A stretch of DNA of 64,000 bases from Pelagibius marinus (lineage in GTDB: Bacteria > Pseudomonadota > Alphaproteobacteria > Kiloniellales > Kiloniellaceae). Within the stretch, counting starts at the first letter, position 1. Every line of letters starts with the position of its first letter. The translations under genes and the position numbers were made by a program. Shown one piece after another: positions 9,788-18,383 of the stretch. The notes under the pieces were generated by a model, which did no database searches, was not told the origin of the DNA, and worked only from the letters and a program-made list of their open reading frames with translations. Where the stretch lies: positions 62,001 through 126,000 of the forward strand of contig NZ_JACSDK010000008.1 of assembly GCF_014925385.1 (NCBI RefSeq). Reading direction: 5' to 3'.

Positions 9788-10765
9788 ATGCTGTGGAGAC
9801 CTCTTTTTGCGGCCATTGTGCTGCTGGCCGTTGCAGGCTGTGCCTACGATGCTCCTGTAGCAGACAGCCCGGCTTTCAACGTCTATTCGAGCTATTCCGA
9901 GAAGATTCCGGGACGTTTCGCGCTCTACGTCGATGATCGAAAGGTCGGTCCGACAGCAGCAAACGTGAGAACGTACGCATGCTCCGCCCATACTTTCAGC
10001 ATTGAAACAGGCGCGTCGTTCGCCACTTCTGTTCATCAGACCTTCCGAAACTTGGTGGATGAGATCGAAGTCGTACATCAACCGATTGCCGGTACAGACC
10101 TTCCGGCACATGGATTTACCGGGATGATCTCGGTCGCCTTGGAAGATGCCGAGTTCGAGTTGACATTTATCGAAGGCTTTTGGTCGGACAAAGTGGATAC
10201 CGAAGCCGAGTATGTTGCTCGCATTCTGGTAGAGGGACCTCAAGGCCGCGTTCTTGGTACAACAGTCGAAGCTTCTGAAGACTACCGTGGCGCGGCTGGG
10301 TTTGCTTGCGACGGAGGTTCGGCAGCTATTTCACAAGCGTCTTCAGCCGCATTAAAGGAATTGATGGAGAGGCTGGGCGATAGACTGGTCAATGCACCGC
10401 GGGTTCGAGAGCTCACGACTGCCGGATATTCGTCCAATCAAGCGCCATTGAACGCGACAAACCAGGTGATGAAAGTAGGCACGAGCCCGGCGGGGATTGC
10501 CTGGGATGGTGAGTGGTTGGCACAAACTGGCCCATGGCAGCTTTACTTGAAAATAGAAAACGGCACTCTCACAGGCCGAGCCAGACATTTGAGGTCCCAG
10601 CCCTACGAAGTCAGCGGGCAGGTTCTGCAAGACGGTATAGTGGCAGGGCGCATCAATGGCAGCGGTGGCTCAGCCTTGGGCTCGCTAAGTGGATCTTTCC
10701 CCAGCGTTTCAATCGTCCAGAACGGGCAGATTTACGCTTCTTTTGAACTTGAGAAGAAGATCTGA
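9788..10765 (+). CDS. Orphan two-part lipoprotein, unknown function
   Basis: A 325-residue predicted lipoprotein: hydrophobic h-region followed by VAGC with C18 as the lipid-bearing cysteine, and GGGGGAG before the ATG. The N-terminal half (about 30-215) reads as a mixed alpha/beta domain with RFALYVDD and a CSAHTFSIETG segment, a pattern I associate with uncharacterised proteobacterial lipoproteins. The C-terminal 100 residues form a separate small beta-rich domain (WDGEWLAQTGPWQLYLKI, GTLTGRARH, YEVSGQVLQDGIVAGRING, a short-strand barrel-like rhythm). Base composition is visibly less GC-rich than that of its neighbours, with more A-rich codons, which suggests acquisition. It is followed by a small membrane protein and then a tRNA gene. 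No function can be assigned. Confidence 0.72.
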   Translation: MLWRPLFAAIVLLAVAGCAYDAPVADSPAFNVYSSYSEKIPGRFALYVDDRKVGPTAANVRTYACSAHTFSIETGASFATSVHQTFRNLVDEIEVVHQPIAGTDLPAHGFTGMISVALEDAEFELTFIEGFWSDKVDTEAEYVARILVEGPQGRVLGTTVEASEDYRGAAGFACDGGSAAISQASSAALKELMERLGDRLVNAPRVRELTTAGYSSNQAPLNATNQVMKVGTSPAGIAWDGEWLAQTGPWQLYLKIENGTLTGRARHLRSQPYEVSGQVLQDGIVAGRINGSGGSALGSLSGSFPSVSIVQNGQIYASFELEKKI

Positions 10766-10850
10766 GCAAGGCTGAAGTGCGGTGCGGTCTTGTGCAAAGG
10801 GGGATGTCTGTCGATCTGTCCGGAGCGGATCGAACGGGGAGGTGGCTTTT

Positions 10851-11411
10851 GTGATTACGCTGCGCAACCACGATCTGCTTGACGGGCAGATGATTCCGAT
10901 GACGGAGTACCGGAAACTCCGCCTCATCGCGATCATCCCCGTTGCCTTCGTTCTCATGGTCCTCAATCTCATCGCCTACGAGGCATTTCTGACAGCCTGG
11001 CCGAAGGTTACCGAGGGACCGGACCTCTCGTTCCTGACCTACGTCCTTCCCGCGGCCGGCGAGGCTTACACCTTTCACGCGGCCTGCGGTTATCCACATC
11101 TGGCCTTTCTTTATGCCGCTTTCGTGATCTTCAATCTCCTGGGGATCGTGGCACTCGACATTGCCGCGCTGCGGCTGGCGGCCCGCTTGCTGCCGATCTA
11201 CAAGACGGTCAGACGCCCCCTCATGCGACTGCAGGGCAACCCCATTCTGATGATCGGTGTGATGATGCTGTTGATCTCGGGCCTCGCCGTTTGGGACTCC
11301 CTCTCTCCGCACGACTGCGCCGGAATTGTCGATCCGTCTGCCCGGGCCATGGTGATCCGCGCCGCTGGCACCGCCTGGCTCGCGATGGCCATCCAATCTC
11401 TGCTCCGGTGA
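10851..11411 (+). CDS. Orphan four-helix membrane protein
   Basis: A 186-residue protein with four hydrophobic segments: about residues 24-47 (LRLIAIIPVAFVLMVLNLIA), 85-115, 132-152 (ILMIGVMMLLISGLAV) and 166-185. GTG 10851 is the preferred start because GGGGAGG lies eight bases upstream; the frame is open for 23 more codons upstream. Between helices 1 and 2 is a soluble loop containing one cysteine (AACGYPH) that could pair with the cysteine in the loop before helix 4 (HDCAG). I do not recognise a family. It follows the lipoprotein gene after 85 bases on the same strand and may be co-transcribed. A bidirectional terminator lies 32 bases after its stop. Confidence 0.62.
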   Translation: MITLRNHDLLDGQMIPMTEYRKLRLIAIIPVAFVLMVLNLIAYEAFLTAWPKVTEGPDLSFLTYVLPAAGEAYTFHAACGYPHLAFLYAAFVIFNLLGIVALDIAALRLAARLLPIYKTVRRPLMRLQGNPILMIGVMMLLISGLAVWDSLSPHDCAGIVDPSARAMVIRAAGTAWLAMAIQSLLR

Positions 11412-11443
11412 CGGGAAGTCGATAGCCGTCTGCCAGGAGAGCG

Positions 11444-11480
11444 AAAGGCCCGCCAACTCTTTGAGTCAACGGGCCTTTTT
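11444..11480 (+). terminator. Bidirectional intrinsic terminator between a membrane-protein gene and tRNA-Met
   Basis: The stem AAAGGCCCG/CGGGCCTTT with a 17-base loop is followed by more T on the plus strand and, read on the minus strand, is also flanked by T after the stem. It can end both the membrane-protein transcript and the oppositely oriented tRNA-Met transcript. Confidence 0.85.
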
Positions 11481-11482
11481 GA

Positions 11483-11559
11483 TGGTAGCGGGGGAGGGAC
11501 TTGAACCCCCGACACGCGGATTATGATTCCGCTGCTCTAACCAGCTGAGCTACCCCGCC
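11483..11559 (-). tRNA. tRNA-Met (CAT), elongator type
   Basis: A complete 77-base cloverleaf with encoded CCA. The acceptor 5' strand GGCGGGG pairs with CCCCGCT including a G-T end pair. The D-arm GCTCAGCTGGTTAGAGC, anticodon stem GCGGA/TCCGC with loop ATCATAA (anticodon CAT), and T-loop GTTCAAGTC are all intact. The anticodon stem does not carry the three G-C pairs of initiator tRNA, and the sequence has the usual alphaproteobacterial elongator tRNA-Met look; a lysidine-modified tRNA-Ile is the less likely alternative. A sigma70-type promoter lies just upstream. Confidence 0.95.
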
Positions 11560-11575
11560 ATAGGGTGTGGCCGGT

Positions 11576-11605
11576 CGTATATGGCCTCGGCCCCGGCCCT
11601 GTCAA
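11576..11605 (-). promoter_or_regulatory. Sigma70-type promoter for tRNA-Met
   Basis: On the minus strand TTGACA (11605-11600) is followed after 18 bases by TATACG (11581-11576), or after 17 bases by ATATAC. This places the transcription start a few bases before the tRNA 5' end at 11559. The -35 box is a perfect consensus match. Confidence 0.8.
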
Positions 11606-11825
11606 GCCGAAGCTGGGCGGCGGCGGGCGGCGGGCCGCCTGGAACCCCGAGAAACCAAGGAAATTGGCTGAAACCGGAGGCTCACCCCCTCCCTGACCCT
11701 CCCCCATCCAAGGGGAGGCAATTCCGGAGGGGCCGGCCCCGCCTCTAGTGGCCCCGGCTAATCAATCGTGCTAGGGTTGCCGCCACAAATCGCACAGATC
11801 CATCGGTTCAGGGGGGACCAGACCG

Positions 11826-13670
11826 ATGCCGGATGTTGCCGAGTGCGGTGCCGCGACAGGCGCCGAGAGCCCCGCAGGACAGCGCAAGTTCCAGGTTACC
11901 TTGATCAAGCCGTCCCACTACGACAAGGACGGCTACGTCATCCAGTGGTGGAAGGCCTGGATCCCCTCCAACTCCCTGGCCGCCCTCTACGGCCTGGTGC
12001 TGGACGCCGAGGCGCGCCGGGCGCTGGGGCCGGACGTCGAGATCGAGATCGACGCCTACGACGAGATGAACATCCTGCTGCCCTTCAAGGACATCATCGC
12101 CCGCCACAAGGCGGCCGAGGCGCAAGGCGGCGGCGGGCTCATCTGCCTGGTTGGCGTGCAGTCGAACCAGTATCCCCGCGCGCTGCACATCGCAAAGCGG
12201 TTCCGCGAGGCGGGCCTGCAGGTCGCCATCGGCGGCTTCCACGTCAGCGGCTGCCTCTCCATGCTGCCGGGTATCCACGAGAGCCTGCAGGAAGCCCTCG
12301 ACATGGGTTGCTCGCTCTTCGCCGGCGAGGCCGAAGAACACCTGGACCGGGTGCTGAACGACGCCCTCAAGGGCACCTTGGAGCCGGTCTACAACACCAT
12401 GGCCCAGCTGCCGGACCTGCAGGGCGCCGTCACGCCCTTCCTGCCGGAGAAACTGGTGCGCCGCTACGACGGCGTGCTCAGCAGTTTCGATGCCGGGCGC
12501 GGCTGCCCCTTCCAATGCTCCTTCTGCACCATCATCAACGTGCAGGGCCGCAAGTCGCGCTACCGCAGCGCCGACGACATCGAAAAGCTGATCCGCGCCA
12601 ACTACGCCCAGGGCGTGACGCACTACTTCATCACCGACGATAATTTCGCCCGCAACAAGAACTGGGAAGCGATCTTCGACCGCATGGCCGAGCTGCGCGA
12701 AGAAGGCATCGACATCCGCTTCCTCATTCAGGTCGACGTGCTGGCGCACAAGATCCCGAACTTCATCGAGAAGGCCAAGAAGGCCGGCTGCAAGCAGGTC
12801 TTCATCGGGCTGGAGAGCATCAACCCGGAAAACCTGAAGGAGATGAAGAAGAACCAGAACAAGATCACCGAATACCGCACCATGTTCCAGCAATGGCGCG
12901 CGCAGCAGGTGGTGACCTATGCCGGTTTCATCATGGGCCTGCCGAACGACACGCCGCAGACCATCAAGCGCGACATCGAGATCATCCAGCGCGAAATCCC
13001 GGTCGACGTGCTGGAGATCACTATCCTGACGCCCCTGCCCGGTTCCGAAGACCACAAGAACCTCTATACCCAGGGCGTCTGGATGGACCCGGACCTCAAC
13101 AAGTACGACCTGGAGTGCGTCACCTTTGAACACTCCCGCATGTCACGCGAGGAACTGCAGCAGGCCTATTGGGACGCCTGGGACCACTACTACACCCTGG
13201 AACACGCCGAAACGCTGATGCGCCGCGCGGTCGCCGACGGCATCAAGCCGGTGCGCATCTGGCAAAACCTGCTGCAGATCTATGGCGCCATGGGTTACGA
13301 GCGCGTGCATCCGCAGCAGTGCGGCTACTTCCGCCGCCGCGTGCGCTCCGAGCGCCGCCCCGAACTGCCGCGCGAGAACGCCCTGATCTTCTTTCCCAAG
13401 AACGTCGCCCGCACGCTGCGCAACTACGCGGCCATCGGCCTCTACGCCTGGCGACTGCACCGCCTGCGCCGGCGCGTCGAGAAAGACCCTGCGGCCAAGA
13501 GCTATAGCGACCCGGCACTGACTCCGGTCATCGACCACGGCGAGGACGAGGAGCTGGAGATGTATCACGTCAACAAGGCGGCGGAGGCCGCCGTGGCCAA
13601 AGCCAAGGCGGAAGCCGAAGCGCGCGAACGTCACCAGGCCAAGCGCGCCAAGATCGACGCGGCGGAGTAG
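11826..13670 (+). CDS. B12-binding-domain radical SAM protein
   Basis: A 614-residue enzyme with an N-terminal Rossmann-like cobalamin-binding region (about 20-200) and a radical SAM core whose CxxxCxxC motif is GCPFQCSFC (C227, C231, C234). Later core elements are visible: ITDDNFARN, VFIGLESINPENL and the terminal-strand VLEITILTPLPGSE. A C-terminal extension of about 180 residues is Arg-rich and ends in an Ala/Lys/Glu helix. Such B12-radical SAM enzymes typically methylate unactivated carbons or rearrange lipids and cofactors; no substrate gene sits beside it, so the substrate is unknown. ATG 11826 follows a GGGGGG-containing leader. It stands alone between tRNA-Met and a repeat element. 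Family firm, function open. Confidence 0.9.
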   Translation: MPDVAECGAATGAESPAGQRKFQVTLIKPSHYDKDGYVIQWWKAWIPSNSLAALYGLVLDAEARRALGPDVEIEIDAYDEMNILLPFKDIIARHKAAEAQGGGGLICLVGVQSNQYPRALHIAKRFREAGLQVAIGGFHVSGCLSMLPGIHESLQEALDMGCSLFAGEAEEHLDRVLNDALKGTLEPVYNTMAQLPDLQGAVTPFLPEKLVRRYDGVLSSFDAGRGCPFQCSFCTIINVQGRKSRYRSADDIEKLIRANYAQGVTHYFITDDNFARNKNWEAIFDRMAELREEGIDIRFLIQVDVLAHKIPNFIEKAKKAGCKQVFIGLESINPENLKEMKKNQNKITEYRTMFQQWRAQQVVTYAGFIMGLPNDTPQTIKRDIEIIQREIPVDVLEITILTPLPGSEDHKNLYTQGVWMDPDLNKYDLECVTFEHSRMSREELQQAYWDAWDHYYTLEHAETLMRRAVADGIKPVRIWQNLLQIYGAMGYERVHPQQCGYFRRRVRSERRPELPRENALIFFPKNVARTLRNYAAIGLYAWRLHRLRRRVEKDPAAKSYSDPALTPVIDHGEDEELEMYHVNKAAEAAVAKAKAEAEARERHQAKRAKIDAAE

Positions 13671-13678
13671 ACGCGAAG

Positions 13679-13837
13679 CCCCCTCACCCTCCCATTACGT
13701 GGGCCCCTCCCTCTCCCACCAGGGGAGAGGGAAACCTTCCCGAGCCACTACACCACATTGCCTCTCCCCTGGCGGGAGAAGGTTATGAAGCCTTAGCGAA
13801 CCAGAACGGTGAGCTCAGGCGGAGCTGGGTGAGGGGG
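13679..13837. repeat. 159-bp intergenic element with 11-bp terminal inverted repeats
   Basis: The perfect termini CCCCCTCACCC (13679-13689) and GGGTGAGGGGG (13827-13837) enclose two internal hairpins based on CTCTCCC/GGGAGAG. This resembles the CCTCTCCC-rich REP/MITE-like intergenic elements common in proteobacteria. A partial relative (CTCACCCCCTCCCTGACCC) lies near 11682. It sits between the radical SAM stop and the SCP2 stop, where it could also act as a transcription end. Confidence 0.7.
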
Positions 13838-13869
13838 AACGGCGTCGGCAGAAAAAGAACACGGACGCC

Positions 13870-14181
13870 TCAGTCCCCCAGCATGGCCGCCAGCTTCATG
13901 GCGACGCCGGTGGAGCCGCTGATCTTCAGCTTGCCGGTCATGTAGGCGAGCGTCGGGTCCAGAGATCCGGACAGCAACTGGTCGAAGTTCTCCAACGACA
14001 GGCTGAGCACGGTGTCCGCCTCCGTATCCGCGCCGTCGGAGGGGCCGATCTCGGGCGGCGTGACCGTGCCGTCCCAGACGATGGAGCCCTCCTCGCCGAG
14101 GTTGAACTGAACACGGTAGCCGAGCGGCGGATTTATCGCCGCCTGGGATTTGAGCTTTTCGGTGAGGGAGTCGAGGGACAT
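13870..14181 (-). CDS. SCP2 sterol-carrier-like domain protein
   Basis: A 103-residue single-domain protein matching the SCP2 lipid-binding fold: GYRVQFNLGEEGSIVWDG, the acidic DTVLSLSLENFDQLLSGSLDP stretch, and the diagnostic AYMTGKLKISGSTGVAMKL ending. Bacterial stand-alone SCP2 proteins bind hydrophobic ligands such as acyl chains; the ligand is not predictable here. It is located 77 bases downstream of mnmA on the same strand and could share its transcript. The length is normal for stand-alone members. Confidence 0.9.
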   Translation of the reverse strand: MSLDSLTEKLKSQAAINPPLGYRVQFNLGEEGSIVWDGTVTPPEIGPSDGADTEADTVLSLSLENFDQLLSGSLDPTLAYMTGKLKISGSTGVAMKLAAMLGD

Positions 14182-14258
14182 GGTGCGGCTCCTCCGGGGG
14201 GTGCCCGGCCATTCGCCCCTACCTGGATGCCGGCCGGATCGGTTGCGTCGCCCGCCGC

Positions 14259-15398
14259 TCAGGCGGCGAGACGGCTTTCGGCCGCGGCAATCCAGCCGCC
14301 GCCCAAAACCCGGCTGCCTTCATAGCACACCGCGGCCTGACCCGGCGAGATGCCGAATTGGGCTGCATCCAGGACCACCTCGGCCCCGCCCTGCCCTGCC
14401 GGGTAGAGCGTCGCCGCCGCCGGCTCGCTCACCGAACGCAGCTTCACCTCGCAGCGCCGGCCTTCTTCCACCAGCGGCTCTCCGCCCAGCCAGTTCATGT
14501 CGCGCAGGACAACCCGGTCGCGCGCCAGGGCGGCCTTGGGGCCGACGATGACACGGCGCGTCTCCGGCTCCAGGCGCACGACGAAGAGCGGTTCGGCTTC
14601 GCCGCCCACGCCCAGGCCGCGGCGCTGGCCGATGGTGTAGTGGATGATGCCCTCGTGGCGGCCCATGACCCGGCCGTCGACATGCACGATGTCGCCCGGG
14701 TCGGCGGCGCCGGGGCGCAGCTTCTGCACCACCTCGGCGTAGGAGCCCTGGGGCACGAAGCAGATGTCCTGGCTGTCCGGCTTGTCGGCGACGACCAGGC
14801 CGAAGCGCTCGGCCTCTTCACGCACCCTGTCCTTTTCCATGCCGCCCAGCGGGAAGCGCAGGAAGTCGAGCTGGTCGCGCGTCGTCGCGAAAAGAAAGTA
14901 GCTCTGGTCACGCTTGGGGTCGACGGCGCGGTGCAGCTCCGCGCCTTCCGGGCCCATCTGGCGCTGGACATAGTGGCCGGTCGCCAGGCAGTCGGCGCCC
15001 AGGTCGCGGGCCGTGGCCAGCAGGTCGCGGAACTTGACCGTCTGGTTGCAGTTCACGCAGGGGATCGGCGTCTCGCCGCGCAGGTAGCTGTCGGCAAAGT
15101 CGTCGATGACGGACTCGCGAAAGCGGCTCTCGTAGTCCAGCACGTAGTGCGGGATGCCCAGGCGCTCGGCGACCTGGCGGGCGTCGTAGATGTCCTGGCC
15201 GGCGCAGCAGGCGCCCTTCTTGGCCAGCGCCATGCCGTGGTCGTAGAGCTGCAGGGTGATGCCCACCACGTCGAAGCCCTGGGCATGCAGCAGCGCTGCC
15301 GTGACCGAGGAGTCCACCCCGCCCGACATGGCCACCACCACGCGGGTCTGCCCCGCCGGCTTGTCGATCCCCAGAGGGTTTGGGCCCAAAGCGTTCAT
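14259..15398 (-). CDS. mnmA: tRNA-specific 2-thiouridylase MnmA
   Basis: A 379-residue enzyme that makes the 2-thio group on U34 of tRNA-Lys, -Glu and -Gln, taking sulfur relayed from a cysteine desulfurase. Motifs present are the ATP pyrophosphatase loop SGGVDS (residues 25-30), the catalytic cysteine in [11 protein letters not shown] (C114) and the second redox cysteine in [10 protein letters not shown]. Start ATG 15398 gives the normal length; an open frame continues upstream but has no likely start close to a ribosome site. The two desulfurases at 22.9-25.2 kb are plausible sulfur donors. The alpha/beta hydrolase gene lies upstream on the same strand with a 55-base gap. Confidence 0.96.
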   Translation of the reverse strand: MNALGPNPLGIDKPAGQTRVVVAMSGGVDSSVTAALLHAQGFDVVGITLQLYDHGMALAKKGACCAGQDIYDARQVAERLGIPHYVLDYESRFRESVIDDFADSYLRGETPIPCVNCNQTVKFRDLLATARDLGADCLATGHYVQRQMGPEGAELHRAVDPKRDQSYFLFATTRDQLDFLRFPLGGMEKDRVREEAERFGLVVADKPDSQDICFVPQGSYAEVVQKLRPGAADPGDIVHVDGRVMGRHEGIIHYTIGQRRGLGVGGEAEPLFVVRLEPETRRVIVGPKAALARDRVVLRDMNWLGGEPLVEEGRRCEVKLRSVSEPAAATLYPAGQGGAEVVLDAAQFGISPGQAAVCYEGSRVLGGGWIAAAESRLAA

Positions 15399-15453
15399 AG
15401 GGCCGGAATATAGGGCCGGAACGCCCGGGCGCAAGGAATTGCAGGGAAGGCTA

Positions 15454-16875
15454 CTAGGCGGCGCCCAGGATTTCCCGCAGGCGGTCCAGGGGTTGCGGCC
15501 GGCGGCCGAGGTCGAAGGCCACGGTGAAATGGCCCTGATGTCGCAGGAACAAATTCTCAGGCGGCACGCCCCAGCGCCGCGCCAGGGCCAGCCCCCCGGC
15601 AAAGGGCGTCAGGTCGTCGGCCTCGCCCAGCGCCATGACGATCTTCTCCGGCGCCATGGCCGGGGCGCCGCGCGGCTCCATCAGCGGCAGGTAGCGGTCG
15701 ATGTCGGCGACGCTCCAGCCCTTGGCCTGCAGCCGGGCCGGCAGGCCGATGGCCGCGGCCAGGCTGCCCTGGAAGGCGACGTCATGCAGGCTCTCGCTGC
15801 AGGCCACCAGGATCAGCGCGTCGGGGCGCAGTTCGGCCGGCCAGTCCTTGGCCGCCACGGCGGCGAGCTGGCTGGTGAGCGCCCCCAGGCTGACCCCGCC
15901 GAGCGCCACGGGGCCGCCGCCCTGCCCCCCATTCTGTTGCCGCGCCCAGTCGACGTAGACCGGCACCTCGGCGCCCCAGGCGGCGAAGAGCTGTAGGAAG
16001 CCCAGCGGGCCGTGCGCCATGGCCGGCTCGCCGCCGAAGGTGCCGGGCCGGCGCCGCCGGCCGTGCCAGGGCCCCTCCGGGCGGATCACCCGGATGCCCT
16101 TCAGCGCCAGGGTCGGCACGATATCGATGCTGTCCATGGCCTCGCTCCAGTGCTCGCTCTCCACGCAGATGCCGTGCAGGGAGATGAGCGTCGGCGGGTT
16201 CTCGACATCTTCGGGCTCGAAGACCTGGGCCCAGGCGGTGTCGCCGGGCAGACTCGGGGCGGGAAAGCGGATCCAGCACTGCCGACCGAAGGGGCCGGGC
16301 ACCCAGTGCGACCGTTCGACCTGGGGCACCCCATCCAGCTTGATGCAGGTCCCGCCGTCGCCTTGCAGCGCCTCGGGGGCCGGCATTTCCTCCGGATGCG
16401 GCAGCGCCCACTGCAGCTTGTGCACGCGTTTGCGCAGGCAGAGGAAATAGCGCCGCGCCGCCATGAGGTTGTGGGCGGCCTTGCGGCGGGCGCGCTCGGC
16501 CGCCACCAGGACGGCGGCGGGCGGCGCCTCGGCGGCGAAGAAGACATCGCGCCAATGGGCATCGGCCCCGGCGTGAACGCGCTTCAGTTCCTCGGTCCTC
16601 GCCAGGGCGCGCCTGATACGCCAGCCGCAGAAACCGCCGGGGAAGGCCTCCAGGCCCAGGGCGGCGGCGAAGGCCGCCTCGTCGGTACCGCTTTCCAGGG
16701 CCGCCGCCCAGGCGCGCGACAGCGGAAAATACCAGTGGGGCACCAGCTTCACCGCCAGGCGGTCATACCAGGGCCGCATGACCAGGCCTCCCACGGCATC
16801 CCAATTCATCGGGGAGGGCGGCGGGCCCGGCAGGCGGGCGGTTTCGGGAGCGACAGGGGACTCGTTCGACGTCAT
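15454..16875 (-). CDS. Alpha/beta hydrolase family protein with long N-terminal extension
   Basis: A 473-residue protein whose C-terminal 270 residues are an alpha/beta hydrolase. They show the oxyanion strand [14 protein letters not shown], the nucleophile elbow GVSLGA, an acidic residue in GEADDLTPF and a histidine in RHQGHFTV. The first 200 residues are Ala/Arg-rich and helical with many tryptophans, and show no recognisable domain; no signal peptide is evident. Substrate cannot be inferred. It is transcribed toward mnmA. The hydrolase fold is confident and the role is not. Confidence 0.8.
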   Translation of the reverse strand: MTSNESPVAPETARLPGPPPSPMNWDAVGGLVMRPWYDRLAVKLVPHWYFPLSRAWAAALESGTDEAAFAAALGLEAFPGGFCGWRIRRALARTEELKRVHAGADAHWRDVFFAAEAPPAAVLVAAERARRKAAHNLMAARRYFLCLRKRVHKLQWALPHPEEMPAPEALQGDGGTCIKLDGVPQVERSHWVPGPFGRQCWIRFPAPSLPGDTAWAQVFEPEDVENPPTLISLHGICVESEHWSEAMDSIDIVPTLALKGIRVIRPEGPWHGRRRRPGTFGGEPAMAHGPLGFLQLFAAWGAEVPVYVDWARQQNGGQGGGPVALGGVSLGALTSQLAAVAAKDWPAELRPDALILVACSESLHDVAFQGSLAAAIGLPARLQAKGWSVADIDRYLPLMEPRGAPAMAPEKIVMALGEADDLTPFAGGLALARRWGVPPENLFLRHQGHFTVAFDLGRRPQPLDRLREILGAA

Positions 16876-17043
16876 GGCGCGCGAGCATAGCCCCTGCCCG
16901 GCTTCCGCGCAGGCCTTTTACGCACCTTTTTTCGCGCCCTTTTTTGCCATCCGGACTCACGGGGAGTTGAGGCCCGCCGGGCGGCGCGGCCGCTAGACTG
17001 GCGCCTCGTCATTCCGCGCAACAAGTCCCCAGGGAGACATCCG

Positions 17044-17535
17044 ATGATCGCCCGTTTGACGCTCTTGCCCCTGCTGAGCCTCTTCCTGCTGCTCGCGGTC
17101 CCGGCCGTCCCCGCCGAGGCGGACCCCATGGCGCAGCCCGGCTGGAAGGTGATGAAGACACCGCACGGCTACGCCGACCTGGTCGCGCGCCTGGAGAAAG
17201 CCATCGCCGACAACAAGATGGGCCTGGTGGCCCGGGCCAGCGCCACGGTGGGTGCGAAGAAGATGCTGAAGAAGGACATCCCCGGCAACACGGTGATCGG
17301 CGTCTACCGCCCGGACTTCGCCGTGCGCATGCTGGAGGCCAGCGTCGCCGCCGGCATCGAGGCGCCGATCCGCTTCTATGTGACGGAAAACCCCGACGGC
17401 ACCGCCGATCTCAGCTACAAGACGCCGAGCCACGTCTTCGCGCCCTATGGCGACGGCGGCCAGGCGCTGAAGGACCTGGCGGCGGAACTGGACGTGATTT
17501 TCGCGAAAATCGCCGCGGACGCGGTGGGGGGATAG
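17044..17535 (+). CDS. Exported DUF302-domain protein
   Basis: A 163-residue protein with a clear signal peptide (hydrophobic 6-22, cleavage about PAEA at 27) followed by one DUF302 domain. Diagnostic features are the strand YADLVARLEKAIADN, the basic KKMLKKDIPGNTV segment, RPDFAVRMLEASVAAGIEAP and the SYKTPSHVFAPY ending. DUF302 proteins are small periplasmic or cytoplasmic alpha/beta proteins of unknown biochemical role. ATG 17044 is preceded by AGGGAGACATCCG. It is followed after 111 bases by the YqaA-like membrane protein on the same strand. Confidence 0.88.
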   Translation: MIARLTLLPLLSLFLLLAVPAVPAEADPMAQPGWKVMKTPHGYADLVARLEKAIADNKMGLVARASATVGAKKMLKKDIPGNTVIGVYRPDFAVRMLEASVAAGIEAPIRFYVTENPDGTADLSYKTPSHVFAPYGDGGQALKDLAAELDVIFAKIAADAVGG

Positions 17536-17646
17536 CGCGCGCAGTGCCCCGCGCGCCCCGCGCCAAACCTTAATTGATCGACGGCCTCTGCCCGCTGTGG
17601 CCCAATAGGCGCGACCTTTGTTCCGTCGTTGGTGCCATCACTCTCT

Positions 17647-18078
17647 ATGCTTGAGCTCACCGCCTACGCAGGCATCTTCCTGATTTCCTTTCTCGCCGCA
17701 ACGATCCTTCCCGCCCAGTCGGAGGCCGGGCTGGCGGCTTTGCTGCTGTCCGGTGACTATTCGACCGTGCTGCTGATCGCGGTGGCGAGCCTGGGGAACA
17801 CGCTCGGCGCCGTGGTCAACTGGGCGCTGGGCCGCGGCATCGACCGCTTCAGCGACCGCCGCTGGTTCCCGGTGAAGCCGGCGCAGCTGGAGCGCGCTTC
17901 GCGCTGGTACCACCGCTATGGAAGATGGAGCCTGCTGCTCAGCTGGGCGCCCTTGATCGGCGACCCGCTGACCGTGGCCGCCGGCGTACTGCGGGAACCC
18001 TTCGGCCCCTTCCTGCTGCTGGTCGCCCTCGCCAAGACCGGGCGCTACCTGGTGGTCGCGGCCCTGGCGCTGAGCTGA
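17647..18078 (+). CDS. YqaA-family (VTT/DedA-related) membrane protein
   Basis: A 143-residue inner-membrane protein with about four hydrophobic segments, matching the short YqaA branch of the VTT/DedA superfamily. Recognisable features are the reentrant-like region with SEAGLAALLLSGDY, the GNTLGAVVNWALGRG motif, and a second amphipathic GRWSLLLSWAPLIGDPLTVAAGVLR block. The related DedA proteins are implicated in undecaprenyl-phosphate or lipid recycling, but YqaA function is not established. The start is taken at ATG 17647; in-frame GTG 17632 and TTG 17629 are possible, and no strong ribosome site distinguishes them. Its stop lies 16 bases from the ferredoxin remnant, suggesting that this gene and fdx were once convergent neighbours. 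Confidence 0.85.
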   Translation: MLELTAYAGIFLISFLAATILPAQSEAGLAALLLSGDYSTVLLIAVASLGNTLGAVVNWALGRGIDRFSDRRWFPVKPAQLERASRWYHRYGRWSLLLSWAPLIGDPLTVAAGVLREPFGPFLLLVALAKTGRYLVVAALALS

Positions 18079-18094
18079 GTCCGACGCCGGGCCT

Positions 18095-18184
18095 TCAGCC
18101 CAGCATGTTGTTCACTTCCTTGGGCAGGGCGACGACCAGGCCGTCCAGTTCCTCGGTCATGACAATCTGGCAGCCCAGACGCGA
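18095..18184 (-). pseudogene. C-terminal remnant of a [2Fe-2S] ferredoxin gene
   Basis: The last 30 codons and stop of a ferredoxin, with no upstream part. It ends in GLVVALPKEVNNMLG and keeps the fourth cluster cysteine in [11 protein letters not shown]. Compared with the intact fdx gene at 22512-22841 it matches nearly base for base, extending a few bases past the stop, with about ten differences including D to E, E to A and R to K changes; similarity stops abruptly at 18184. Conservative changes suggest it descends from an ortholog or old copy and not from a fresh duplication. It marks one edge of the accessory block. Confidence 0.88.
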
Positions 18185-18327
18185 AGAAAGCCGGGAACCA
18201 TCCGGATCCAAAAAGCATCGCCGCGGCTCCCTTTGCAGGCGATGTGCAATTCTCGAGTACCCGAAGCGACCTGTGGCATCCGTGGGAGCCTCGCAGGGGC
18301 GACACCACAGGCCGGCTTCGGGTTGGA

Positions 18328-18353
18328 GGGCCGGCTGCCTTGGCAGTCGGCCC
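18328..18353 (-). terminator. Strong hairpin downstream of the DUF3426-like lipoprotein gene
   Basis: A 12-bp stem (GGGCCGGCTGCC with GGCAGTCGGCCC, one G-T pair) with a 2-base loop, 31 bases past the stop at 18384. There is no T-run, so it may be a transcript-stabilising end and not a strict intrinsic terminator. Confidence 0.45.
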
Positions 18354-18383
18354 ACCGCCCGCCGGGACAACAACCCGGCGAAC

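Noticed and set aside
9640-9790. Search for a duplicated tRNA-Met 3' end as a left attachment site of the 9.8-11.4 kb block
   Set aside because: No sequence resembling the tRNA 3' end was found left of the block, so an integrative element cannot be claimed.
13679-13837. CRISPR array
   Set aside because: The repeated CTCTCCC motifs are inverted, not direct, repeats with no regular spacers.
18095-18373. 92-codon frame containing the ferredoxin tail as a possible real gene
   Set aside because: Only the last 30 codons are ferredoxin-like; the upstream part has no recognisable start or domain and lacks three of the four cluster cysteines.
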